The notes under the pieces are model-generated. The model was not told the origin of the DNA. It saw nothing but the letters and a program-made list of their open reading frames with translations, and made no database searches. This document shows positions 25,901 to 35,722 of a stretch of 64,000 bases of DNA, in pieces; positions within the stretch are counted from its first letter, which is position 1, and each line of letters begins with the position of its first letter. Origin of the DNA: Trileptium ribeirensis (lineage: Eukaryota; Nematoda; Enoplea; Enoplida; Thoracostomopsidae); assembly GCA_030248225.1 (NCBI GenBank), contig JASANE010000138.1, positions 1-64,000 of the forward strand. The letters are read 5' to 3'. Position numbers and translations under genes: made by a program.

Positions 25901-27380
25901 TTTTTGATTTGGTCAAATATCTGTATATAAGTACAAGAAAGATTACTCTTGCAAATGTCTTGCGTTAGGTGTGATGAGTTGTGCCTTTTGCTACTTTTGC
26001 TACTTTTTCAATATGCTAAACGCAGTGACGTGATATTGACGATATACGAATTAATTTTGCTCAAAATTGCTATATTTTAGTCTTTAGTGAGATATATGAT
26101 CAGTGAGACCGTACATGGCCATGCTTTAGAACTACAGGTCATTTGCACATATATATGATTTTATGGCATACATTTTAACAATTTGGATGATTTGAAGGTG
26201 GTAACAACAAGAGTTCTCTGATGAAACTACAAGCTACAACGTCACAGTCTTCAAGCGCGCCGGCTCAGTGCGCAATCTTTCTTTCGATTTTCTGCTTTCT
26301 CTTCCGACTGATCTTATGTCCTATCTCCTTTGGTTTTTACAGTTGATAATTTTCTATTTCAAAATAAGCGGATTTCACTGACGATTGGACAAAGGTGCTT
26401 CAGCCTGGTACTTGCATAGCATATTTTCTCAAGACAAAATGGTTTTTGAAAATTATTAGTTTATATAACCCTCACCTTGCTCACTAGTTTTAGACATAGT
26501 AATTATTTGAAGTGAATTTTTCGCTTGTTCGATACAAACAGTGATAGTGTTTTACTGTAAATTTGATATGCGATATGTCTTGAGTTCTAGACCCTCGTTG
26601 AACTTGTAACCGAAAATCATGATTAGAACATTTTATAGTTACCAATATTCACAAAATATTTATTAAAAGGATATCAACGCGTAGATTTACATCTGCTTAG
26701 TGAAGCGACGATAGTCATTGAATCGTTTCAATAGACAGATGTTACAATGGTAGCCAGCTTGTATTTCAACCAACTATCTCAGAAGCGAATGCTGTAAAAA
26801 TATCAATCAATACTGCATAGAAAAGGAGACACCTGTCATTCCAGTATAACTTTCAATAAATATTATTGTGTGATATACTTTTTTTAACTATAAAACATTG
26901 CAGTGTTCTTTGAACGATGTATATATCTGTCACAAGGCAAGATTGTTTTGTTTTCATTGTTAGTAAAATATCAGATTATACATGTGTCAAACCAGTGGTG
27001 ATCAACATTGTTATTTGAGTTTCGAAGTGGCACACGATAACCTTGTGGTCATCGATATGTGACATATTGTATCGAAGTCCTCAAATACTAGATGTAGATA
27101 AATGACGGCCTGAACTATACGTATATGATGGATTCACAAATCGTATCTTGTTTTGATAAATTTTAACTAACAATTACTTTAAGCTATTTAAACATATGTT
27201 AACTGTAAGGAGACTATAGGTACTATTTATTTATTTCTGATACACAAAGTGTCCGTTTTATATTTGATAGCGAAGTAGCCATAAACAAGTCTCGTTGTCG
27301 TCACAATATTGACAGCGTTCATTGCAAAACGTGTTGCTCATAAAGTTTGTCGTCCAGCGTGTGTTTGCACCTGAGTTGTT
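22974..27380. other. AT-rich intergenic DNA
   Basis: No gene supported. The segment 25,460-25,740 has GC-rich blocks and GGCAAAATT-type repetition resembling segments near 49,880-49,990 and 57,780-58,480, probably one dispersed repeat family. Nothing else is visible. Confidence 0.4.
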
Positions 27381-27384
27381 CTCT

Positions 27385-28121
27385 TGTAAAGTTATTCTTT
27401 ACTAATCAAATAATCAAAAAATCAATCTTCAGTGTTGAGTTGATAGGGCAGAGCGTCTTCGTTACGACCGCTACCTGATAAAACGAAACAATCTACTGAA
27501 TTGCTGACCCGCAGAGCTTCGTGGTATTTATAGTCTCACAATAGCATGATTTGAATATTCAAACAAGATGCTAAAACCGGTTATAAGCTAAGCGAGTTTC
27601 CACAGCAGCGCTTCTAGGAAACCAGTTTCGATATCGGATGATTTGCACACGAAGCATTACAAAACCCCCATCGTTGAGAGCGGAGCTCTGAGGTCAGTTA
27701 CGCAAGAGTCACATCACACGTAATTGTGGATTATGATGAAAATGTTTGTAACGTGGTGTGATTTTACTGACTGAGGACGATGTACAAATGTAAGGTGTTG
27801 CAGGAATTACACTTTTTTGAGAGCAATCACGTCGGGTCCACCATTGTAAAGTTATTCTTTACTAATCAAATAATCAAAAAATCAATCTTCAGTCTTCAGT
27901 TGATAGGGCAGAGCGTCTTCGTTACGACCGCTAGCTGATAAAACGAAACAGTCTACTGAATTGCTGACCCGCAGAGCTTCGTGGTATTTACAGTCTCTCA
28001 ATAGCATGATTTGAATATTCAAACAAGATGCTAAAACCGGTTATAAACTAAGCGAGTTTCCACAACAGCGCTTCTAGAAAACTAGTTTCGATATCGGATG
28101 ATTTGCAGACGAAGCATTACA
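27385..28121 (-). mobile_element. Miniature LTR retrotransposon (TRIM-like), tRNA-Trp-type primer site
   Basis: Two 277-bp direct repeats (27,385-27,661 and 27,845-28,121), about 95 percent identical by eye, start TG and end CA and are flanked by the 4-bp duplication CTCT (27,381-27,384 and 28,122-28,125). The 183-bp interior has no ORF. Next to the right LTR, 27,825-27,843 reads AATCACGTCGGGTCCACCA, nearly the 3' end of animal tRNA-Trp with CCA. On the minus strand this is a primer-binding site one base inside the LTR. The element is therefore oriented minus. A G-run (ATGGGGGTTTT on the minus strand) lies beside the other LTR where a polypurine tract belongs. It would need enzymes from another element. 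Confidence 0.9.
27825..27843 (-). promoter_or_regulatory. Primer-binding site, tRNA-Trp type
   Basis: On the minus strand the site starts TGG and is complementary to a tRNA 3' end. Plus-strand AATCACGTCGGG...ACCA agrees with the conserved animal tRNA-Trp end except around the GG/TC junction. It is one nucleotide from the LTR boundary. Confidence 0.8.
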
Positions 28122-28125
28122 CTCT

Positions 28126-29125
28126 GACTTTTATCAAGGAACCGAGCAACAGATCCTAAATAACTAGTGGTTTGTGTACGAGTGTGAACCTCGGTGCCAA
28201 ACCAATCCGCTTAAATCCGTCATGGATGCAAAAGCATGTTGAAGATTGTACTTTAAGAAAGAAAGGGTTAAGCTATTATTGAATACAAACCAGAAAACTA
28301 AATCCGTTTAGTCACCAAATTTGTGTAACTTATACAAAGCTATAGGAAGTCACACGAAGGAGAAAATGTTATTTCTGAACCTGTTTCTGAATATTTCCGT
28401 GATTACAATTGCATTTTTAAGAATAAAAGTTTAGGCGATGATAAATTTATGACTTAGACTTGATCTTTAGACGTTTTAACATATTTTGTCAATTGTGAAA
28501 AAGTGTCTTTAAAGTTAAACAGAGAACTGTAAAGATGAAAATTATTAAATGTTGTTGCATAAGACAAGTAGGATTCAGACCAGCTTGGGCCCCGCCTTCT
28601 TATCAAATTTTTTTTTGGATTTGTCGCGTATTGTATACAGTCTGCACATTTATATATTTAGCCCTTGTATGCCCGAGTTCGTGTATATTATTAGCACATT
28701 ATGTTAGTATATAGTTCATTATTAAACCATGTACAAACAAACAAACAAAATTTTATTGGTTGATAACTGCATATATTTTATACATACATGCCAAAATTAA
28801 ATCTAAATATTGTTATTCTTGTTACAACAAATAAACACCATTGTGTCAACCAATAAAGACTAATAAGTTAGGGTAATACAAACTCAAGTTGACACCAGGA
28901 ATTGAATCCGGGCTTAAGGTGGGCAAGCGGCGCAAGCAAGCCATTGATTTACAAAAAAAATCTTTTGCTTGCTTCATTAATGTAACCCACCAAGCAAGCG
29001 AATAGTATAACAACGCATCACTACAATGTAAAACGCGTTGCCACGTTTACAAACAGTGAGCGTTAATGTGTTGCTAATGTTAATATATATCGTTTACCAT
29101 TTTAAAGATGCGTAAATAAATTATT
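28126..29125. other. Intergenic, upstream of the Asn-rich exon
   Basis: No gene. Contains an ACAA tetranucleotide run at about 28,733 and an inverted pair around GCTTGCTT / AAGCAAGC at 28,935-29,005. A promoter for the downstream exon may lie here but no clear element is visible. Confidence 0.4.
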
Positions 29126-29747
29126 ATGAATAGTAACTTAAATTTGTCACTTAATGGACCATTCCTAATATCTTCGAATGACAGTTCTAATAATAATAAT
29201 AATAGCAACCACATATTCTACGATGCAATTTCACATCATTTTCTATTTCAATCGCCGCAAAATGTACCCACTACAACAACAACAACAGCTACAACAACGA
29301 TTGTTACTGGGCCACCGTACGAATTAGGTCATGCAGCAAGTTGCCCAACATTTTTCGCTAATCCTCCGGTAATCCCTTTCGCACTTCAGTCCTCAAATAC
29401 GGACACCCCTAGTAACAATAATACAAGCCTACTTTCTGAAATTGCGTCCCCAACAGCAACAATTGATAATAATTTAGCAACCGATAGCAATGTTTATGCA
29501 GCAGGTTATTACGTTGACCAGCTACAATCGTTTCTATCGCAGTATGAGCTAAGAACCCATGCAACGATACACAATGGACAAATTTCGAGAGTGCCACTCA
29601 TCGACAATAACGCAATGTCTTTATATTCGCTGCAGCCGTACGATCTCTACTCAGAACCACCAAGATGTTCCTTTCGCGACGTCTCTCCGGCTGAAAGCTT
29701 CGTATGCTTTGCCGATATTGCTCGGATTCAAGCTCAGCTAATCTATA
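29126..29747 (+). CDS. First coding exon of an Asn/Thr-rich protein, family not recognised
   Basis: The frame starts at ATG 29,126 and is open to a strong splice donor, TCTATA|gtaagt, after 29,747 (622 nt, phase 1); the frame beyond is intron. The 207 residues are polar and low in complexity: runs of Asn (about residues 21-27), Thr (51-60) and Asn/Ser patches, as in disordered regions of regulatory or RNA-binding proteins. The last 30 residues (RDVSPAESFVCFADIARIQAQLIY) are more ordered and may begin a domain in the next exon. No signal peptide or membrane segment. The next exon was not found before the hAT insertion at 30.2 kb. I do not assign a function. Confidence 0.6.
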
Positions 29748-30210
29748 GTAAGTTCATTTTTGTCACACCTGACAAGCTGTGACTATATTTTACATCGTTT
29801 AAGTAAAAAAGTATGTTATTAATGTATACTCGATCAAGTTAAAATACGGTCTAATAAAGTTTTGTGAGTCCAGTATTTAGTGTCAAACATTCTTGTCGAA
29901 TCGTCCTACGATAAACGCCCTGCGATGCCTGACTGGGGTTAAATTCCATTAAAAATTCCAGCGAAATAAACATGAATTGTTGGATCATCTTTATGAATGA
30001 AACTTCAGCAGAGGTACAATACATGCTTGTATAAATAAAGATGATAGTACTGTGAGACGTTTCATGTCAATATTATGTTTCAGTTGTGTCATTTAAGCCT
30101 CACGCCGTGTCCGGCCGGATTATATCTTGTGAAAATCAATTAATAGCTACCTGAAATAGCCGTAGAATAGTCCTGTCGAGATGACCGCGACTGGCGACCT
30201 ATTGAAACGT
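29748..30210. other. Probable intron or intergenic, no gene seen
   Basis: Follows the donor of the Asn-rich exon. Nothing recognisable up to the target duplication of the hAT element. Confidence 0.4.
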
Positions 30211-30218
30211 TTCCAGTC

Positions 30219-31549
30219 CAGGGCCGCATTTACCAGTACGTAGGGTACGCAGCTGCATAGGGCCCCACCCGGTTTAGAGGCCCCCGGCTCAGAAGCCTGG
30301 AGCAGAACAGTGACCATGTTACCATATATATATGCATTATGTCTTCTGTTTCTCGCTTCAGACGTTACACTTTACACGATAGTCTATAATTTTTAATTAT
30401 ACTTACTTACTATCACTATCACCACTATGCCTTGAAAATTTGTTGCGTATCCATCGGGAGCAGAGAAGCGTAAGCTTAAAGTAGCAAAGGATGCTCGACA
30501 GCAAGAGGTCATCGAGAAAACTGCGCGCATGACCGATTTTGGTTTTGTTCCTATTCCGGGGAGCTCTGGGTCCCAGCATTATCCATCAGGCAGCAGTGGA
30601 CAGTCTGTACAGGTGTCCGTCGCAGAGGAGGCCACTGACGTCGGTGGCCGCCAGTCAGACGAAGAAGAGCCAATTGCCGCCGCGGAGGTGCCAGGAAACC
30701 TAAATACTTCGTCAGACCCATCGAACTGGGGAACTCTATCGACCGTCGAAGCAAGGCCTACGCTGCTTTAGACGACATATTTAAATGCCTTTTCTCTTTT
30801 TCGTCTGAAGCGCCACTGGATATTGTGTCCGTCGAGAATTTGATTTCAGCGTATCCGACCGACTTCAGCTCCGATTGCTATGACGAATTCGAACAGTTCC
30901 GAAACTTCAAATTTCCCTGCAAGAACATTTGCTCTTGGTGCGATGATAACTGCAAAAAGCACTGTCGTCCGCCTTCCTGTCGCAAGTTGCCTCGCGAAGC
31001 GTTGGCGTTCCTGATGGGAGATTCGCTCGTTTCGACAGCATTTCCGAATGTTAAGACCGCGCTGAGGATTTACATGTCCCTGGCTGTAACCGTTTGCGGA
31101 GTTGAACGATCCTTCTCTCGCTTGGCTCTGATTAAGAACAGTCTGAGATCCACGATGACACAGGAACGCCTAGACGCTCTGGCCGTGTTGTCCATCGAGC
31201 ACGACGTGACAACGAATTTGGACTGCGACGAAGTCATCCATAATTTCGCGAACTTGACGTCTAGACGCGTAGCGATCTAAGGTAACAGTTTTGAACAGAT
31301 CTGGGCTATTTTGTTATTTTTTGTTATTCTTATTGTCATTATTCTCATTGTCATTGTTATTCTTATTCTCATTGTCAGGTCAGTACGGCTAAATTTTGCA
31401 TTGCCTTCTTACGGGGACGTTTCAACAGTGACTCAATACATGTATCCATCATATTGTGTCAAGCTGCAAGGGCTATTATCTTATTAGTCTACAAGGGCCC
31501 CCCCGGCCGAGTTCTGCGTAGGGCCCCCCTAGATGGAAATCCGGCACTG
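30219..31549 (+). mobile_element. hAT transposon, internally deleted
   Basis: Ends are CAGGGCCGCATTTACC on the left and, inverted, CAGTGCCGGATTTCC on the right, with further pairing around TAGGGCCC. The flanks carry a perfect 8-bp duplication TTCCAGTC (30,211-30,218 and 31,550-31,557), the hAT signature. At 1,331 bp it is much shorter than autonomous hAT elements of this type (usually over 2.5 kb). It keeps only the N-terminal and C-terminal parts of the transposase. Confidence 0.95.
30436..31280 (+). pseudogene. hAT-family transposase remnant (N-terminus plus dimerisation domain)
   Basis: Two frames carry transposase parts. The first (30,436-30,771) reads YPSGAEKRKLKVAKDARQQ, the usual basic start of BED/TTF-type hAT transposases, then a Ser/Glu-rich linker. 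The second frame (open from about 30,700 to 31,280) has the hAT dimerisation domain, with VCGVERSFSRLALIKNSLR and STMTQERLDALAVLSIEHD near the end. The catalytic core with the first two acidic residues and the insertion domain is missing and the frames do not match, so the protein cannot transpose DNA. This is a deletion derivative. Confidence 0.88.
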
Positions 31550-31557
31550 TTCCAGTC

Positions 31558-32278
31558 CTAACTTAAAGTGCGGTATGCTACATCCGACCTTGCCAAACCT
31601 ACGTGTTTTTGTTACAACCGCGTGGCTGTGATACTGTTTTCGAATTTTGTCTTACTGTGTATTGTACATGATTTTCCGAGAGTTACTTGGCAATGGCATA
31701 ACAAGCCTGCTCAACTCGTGAGAGTTAAAATGTTTTTTAATATTATGTTACAATTAACACAAACGATAAAAGGCCTAATTTTTAGTGTCGGGCGTTGTCG
31801 TCGAATGCTCTGCAAAAGCGGCGACGGACCTGCGATCAGGGACTAGTAGTAAATTCCATTACGGCACTAGGCAGTGTGGAATTGGCTGTCATAAACAGCT
31901 ATAATTGAATATGCTGCATTGACATTACGCAGTAGTATTTTAAGATCAATTAGATGTAGGTATATACAGATAGTACTCTACGCGATCTCGCCGAATTACA
32001 ATGACAATATGGATAATACTCATTGTAAAGGGATTAGTTAATTGGATGTAAATCTGAGTGACTGTAAACTGTAAAGAAATCGATACATATAGAACTCACA
32101 TTGATTTACCTTTATGGTGCCCTGTAGGATTTGGATGACAAACCCGTATTATATATCAAAGCAAGCCACTGAGCATGAATTTGCGAATTTTTTTATGTAG
32201 CACCAACATATTTCTATATTAAATTCATTAAACAAGCATTGAGCTGCATAAAGCATTTGAAAATACTGTTGAACCGTT
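31558..32278. other. Intergenic, no gene seen
   Basis: An ORF at 31,568-31,846 has no recognisable domain. AT-rich, ordinary. Confidence 0.4.
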
Positions 32279-32279
32279 G

Positions 32280-32355
32280 TGTCAGTAGCTGATTGGTAAT
32301 AGCGTTACAATCATTTGGTTGTGGACTCAATCCTCGCTATGCAGTTAACTTTTTA
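32280..32355 (+). repeat. tRNA-like sequence, probable SINE head or tRNA pseudogene
   Basis: TAGCTGATTGG resembles a pol III A box and, about 35 bp on, GGTTGTGGACTCAATCC resembles the B box region of tRNA-derived SINEs (GGTCGTGGGTTCAATCC type). The anticodon arm does not fold convincingly, so it is not a functional tRNA. Confidence 0.45.
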
Positions 32356-32399
32356 CCCTTTTAGAATACTTTTCGGGTTTCCGCCAATTTCTGTATAAC

Positions 32400-34717
32400 T
32401 GGAATTAGAAATAGATAAAGTTTTCTATTTGTAACGTCCCACGCTCGCTGCACTCACTAAGCAACGTCGAATACATTGACCATGCTTCAAAAGATTAATT
32501 GTCATTAAGTACTCAATTGGAATAGGACCAGTTCTGGCTCTAAGGGATCCCAGTTGCACCTTGGATTTGCTCAGACGAACCAGGCTTCCCCGACTTCCCG
32601 GCGAATTTAATGCTAACATAGGGAAACGGTTAGCTTGGCAGGCTGCCGGCATGTTTTCCATTGTGTTCAGCCTTATGCCTACTTTTGGCTAACGCGCTAG
32701 TGGTATGATGGCCTCCCGAGGGAGGGTCAATCGTTAGGCCTGCACAAAGGTAGCAATGCCAACCCGCGTTTCCCTCATTTTCTTGGTCCTATTTTAGGTT
32801 CCTGCTCACTGGTAGTTCCCACGAACATTGGGTAATCTTATCAGGTTCCACATAAGTTGCTCCGTGTTACTGGATGCTTAAGCCCCAGTGCCAATTATAT
32901 TTTAGTATTGTAGTGTATTTGGTATCCCGGGTAGTGTTGGCTATAAGGGCATCGAACTCTGGTAGCTCATAGAATCCACGAACCCGAAGTGACCCTGAGA
33001 TTGGAAATAAAAACGTGGTGGGGATGACAAATTCGCTTCTTAATACCCGGAGAGATCCATGCCATTGGCACCGAGGATGGCGTCCCTTTGTTTTCAGGTA
33101 AGGTAAGTTTTTCGAGAGGTCACTGTGTGGCCTGTCGTCTACCTCGCGGTTCTCTCACGAGAGGCTGTCCCCAGACCTGACCCCTCCACCCAGAAAGTCC
33201 CTAGACTGGCCGCGCCTTCAAAGAACAACCTTCGGAAATCACCAAGAGTTCTGCCGCCCGTCCCATTCCCTTAGAGTTAAGGGACTGGTAATGCTAACTT
33301 CGGCCTTATTTATGTAGGGGTCGATATAGAAAATACGTTAGCCTAAAGGGTTACCTGAGAGCTGCTTCCAGGGCCCCATACCTTATCGAAATTTAGTTTT
33401 GGTTTTGTGTTTTTTTGTTAAGCCCTTATTGACCAGGCTCGCCTATACTTTTCACAATTCTAGATATGGCCGAAGGTCTTATAAGCTAAGACTGTTTATT
33501 GAATTATTCCTAAAGTTTCCAACGTAATGTCGCAAGGTTTCCAGAATTTTCGCTGGGATTCGCTAACCTCTTAGACTGGGCTTATGTTTACTTGTCTTTA
33601 CTAGTTCCCGCTTGAATTGATGGAACACTGCAGTCATTTTACTAAATACCGCCGACAGCGGTCTGCAACCATGCTTTACGACAACCGTTATCATAACATA
33701 ATAAAGTATAAAAGTATTTCTTTTATTGCAAAAAGATATGCATGCATGTATACACGAGTGCGAGACCCTACCCCCAGTGGGATCCTCGCACGTGCCCAGC
33801 GTTCATACCGTTTCAGCGCTACGCCTAATCTCTAGACCTAGTAAACTTACACATAAACAATATTTTATAATCGTCTGGATCTCTTAGTGGGTTTTCCTAC
33901 CCCAACAACGTAACGCGGTCTTTCAGAGAAGTGATTTCCAGAGAGTCGGGTGAGCAGCAGCCTGGAGCTGGCACCTGAACCCCCTTCGTGCGTGTCTGCG
34001 TGATACAGGACAACAGTAAAGCCTACACGGTGGTCAGTATTGGGATAACGAGAAAGGGAAAATTTGGGCAGCAGTAGGTAAGGAAAAAATTAGTAAGGCC
34101 CATCTAACGGGGCCCTCACCACTTGCCGAATAGCTTCTTTGACAAGGGGTAGCCTAATAGGGGGCGGATATTAACCTACACTGTTGCACGGTCGGAGCAA
34201 GCACCCCAGAATGTTTGACCATCGTAAGGAGGTCCACAATTCTCTTGCAGGACTTTCATGTCACCGAGGCTCAACCCACATCATACAGGTTTCCGATCAA
34301 AGGCACACGCCCTTCCCTACGTAAAAATGGGTGACAGGAATTCGGAGTGGGGTGCGTGACGTTGTGTGATTGAAAGGAATGTCGGACATTGCTCTGAAAA
34401 TTATACCTTGCCTACAAAGTGCAGCTAAAAGAACACTCGAGTGGTTACTAAATTGGCAGTATTTTGAGTGAGTTGATAAAGTCAATAGGAGGGTAAATAA
34501 GTTACCCAGCGCGGGCGGACCCTTATAGAAATTTTATATAGACGTATCTAAACCGAGGGCGGAGTGACTTCACCTTTTCAAGGATATATAAACTTCTCCT
34601 CGCTGGTGGTCGACGCATGCTTTCGTTCGAGAGCGAGACGCCTCCCCTATTTCCTCAATAATCTGGTTACAAGATCACTCCTTTCCTCTGACCGTCAGTT
34701 GAGTGCGCGCATCAATA
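32400..34717. other. GC-richer unassigned tract, left flank of the Polinton
   Basis: Composition is richer in G and C than the AT-rich DNA before 32.3 kb. Its style continues to the right of the Polinton (46,670-47,640), so the element appears to have inserted into one block about 3.3 kb long. No domain, LTR or TIR was recognised. Confidence 0.35.
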
Positions 34718-34723
34718 ATCCTT
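34718..34723. repeat. Polinton target-site duplication, left
   Basis: ATCCTT, identical to 46,664-46,669. Polintons duplicate 6 bp on insertion. Confidence 0.95.
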
Positions 34724-34838
34724 AGTAGATGAAAAATGGGGATTTTACCCCCCCTCCCTCCCTCCTACCAGTTGGTGAAGCCAAATTATGTGGCAATTAA
34801 TGCATATTTTGAGCCCACTCCATATATGTGGAGGTGGC
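34724..34838 (+). repeat. Polinton terminal inverted repeat, left
   Basis: Matches the reverse complement of 46,549-46,663 over about 115 bp: AGTAGAT, ATGGGG, a C-rich block, CAGTTGGTGAAG, AATTATGTGGCAATTAATGC, and TATGTGGAGGTGGCGAT at the inner end. Roughly 88 percent identical by eye. Confidence 0.95.
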
Positions 34839-34879
34839 GATCAGATAATATGTCATTAATATGTATACGTATGGTGGCT

Positions 34880-34940
34880 AAAAACGTTTCGGCCGTACCA
34901 AGGGCCTCATCAGGCGGCTGTAGGCTACCGCTACGTTTTT
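34880..34940 (-). ncRNA. Hammerhead ribozyme 1, type III, complete
   Basis: A self-cleaving RNA on the gene strand. Reading 5'-3' on minus: stem III AAAAACG (34,940-34,934), UA with cleavage after the A (34,932), stem I GCGG / CCGC closing loop UAGCCUACAG, core CUGAUGA (34,913-34,907), stem II GGCC / GGCC closing loop CUUGGUAC, GAAA (34,890-34,887), and stem III CGUUUUU. All conserved core bases are present, all stems pair perfectly, and the cleavage triplet is GUA, which fits the NUH rule. It lies about 35 nt after the stop codon of the small ORF ending at 34,976. An AATAAA (34,943-34,938) overlaps stem III just 5' of the cut. Confidence 0.93.
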
Positions 34941-34975
34941 ATTGGGAAAAATACATTTACACAGATAAAATATCT

Positions 34976-35299
34976 TCAGTAATCACATAACTGCTTTAAT
35001 TTCCACTTTCTCTTCCTCGCGTGAACTGATTGAGAGTATACATATGCTGTTATGACAGTATTTTGTTCTGTAATGACACAACGTATTTGACCTGGTTCTT
35101 CGTTCAATCCAAGGAATCCAGCTACTTTGTTGAAACTTTTGAAGTGTTCCACACGACTGTCGGTTCGATGAAAATGCTCGTCGCCGTTAAATACTGTCTT
35201 GAGTAAATTTCGTTCGTAGTCACCAATCAGGAGTGAACTTCCACGCACATACTATCGTGTATGTGTATTGATAAAATGTTCCCTAAACTGGAGCTTCAT
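34976..35299 (-). pseudogene. Polinton small ORF at the left end, unknown function, one nonsense codon
   Basis: The frame from ATG 35,299 runs about 107 codons to TGA at 34,976 and is interrupted only by TAG at codon 16. The rest is open and ends in a basic tail (RKRKWKLKQLCDY). There is no family I recognise; it is not visibly the adenovirus-like protease. A promoter-like motif lies 27 nt upstream (35,326-35,340), a hammerhead ribozyme lies just upstream of that, and another follows its stop codon. The single stop may be a decay mutation or an allele. Confidence 0.55.
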
Positions 35300-35325
35300 G
35301 CTGACTTTATTTCACATACATGTAA

Positions 35326-35340
35326 TCCTTTTTAAGACAT
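35326..35340 (-). promoter_or_regulatory. Polinton gene-start motif, before the left-end ORF
   Basis: Minus strand ATGTCTTAAAAAGGA, 27 nt before ATG 35,299. Its first bases (TGT) double as the 3' strand-closing bases of stem III of hammerhead 2. Confidence 0.65.
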
Positions 35341-35408
35341 TTCATCCCTGCCAAGGGAATCATCAGATGGCTTTATACCGAATGCACGGTATCGGCTACC
35401 ATTATGTT
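35338..35408 (-). ncRNA. Hammerhead ribozyme 2, type III, slightly degenerate
   Basis: Reading 5'-3' on minus: ACA, UA, stem I AUGG / CCAU with an internal loop UAGCCG opposite AAAG and an outer helix AUACCG / CGGUAU, core CUGAUGA, stem II UCCC / GGGA closing UUGGCA, GAAA, UGU. The core is complete and the cleavage triplet AUA is allowed. Two weaknesses: stem III is only 3 bp plus the A-U pair, and the 10.1/11.1 position is U opposite U. It starts within about 10 nt of the stop codon of the coiled-coil gene (35,417). The loop words UAGCC and UUGG are shared with hammerhead 1. Confidence 0.85.
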
Positions 35409-35416
35409 TTTTCTTT

Positions 35417-35722
35417 TTACTTCAAATCAAACATGTTACACAAGTTAATAATATCATGATAATATTCAACATACAGCATAGGGCATGACAATGATAATTC
35501 ATACAAAGACTGTTTAAAATTGTTTTCATTCTTCATTAAAAATTCCACCATCTTGATCAACGCTTGTCGTCGTCGTTTAATATTGATCAAATGTTCTTCT
35601 TCTTTCGATCGTCCATCGATGTAATCATCTGTAGCTTGACATTGACGTCGAAACTCATCCACCTGATTTTGCCAATAACCAATTTCGTTTTGAAGATATA
35701 CATTGTGTACATATTGATCCAT
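35417..35722 (-). CDS. Polinton coiled-coil protein, intact
   Basis: A 101-residue protein from ATG 35,722 to TAA. It is charged and helical in character, with heptad-like spacing from about residue 10 to 75 (QNQVDEFRRQ, EEEHLINIKRRRQALIKMV). The ATG overlaps the stop of the upstream membrane-protein gene as TAATG, so both probably come from one mRNA with reinitiation. No motif lies between them. The stop codon is followed within about 10 nt by hammerhead ribozyme 2. It has no family I know. It could act with the membrane protein in particle assembly or entry, but this is inference. Confidence 0.7.
   Translation of the reverse strand: MDQYVHNVYLQNEIGYWQNQVDEFRRQCQATDDYIDGRSKEEEHLINIKRRRQALIKMVEFLMKNENNFKQSLYELSLSCPMLYVEYYHDIINLCNMFDLK

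Noticed and set aside
27445..27490. Hammerhead-like phrase CTGATAAAACGAAAC in the TRIM LTRs
   Set aside because: The core reads CTGATAA, not CTGANGA, there is no room for stem II, and it lies on the strand opposite to the element's orientation.
28885..28925. tRNA gene from the GAATTGAATCCGGGC phrase
   Set aside because: Only a B-box-like word is present; no A box or cloverleaf could be drawn.
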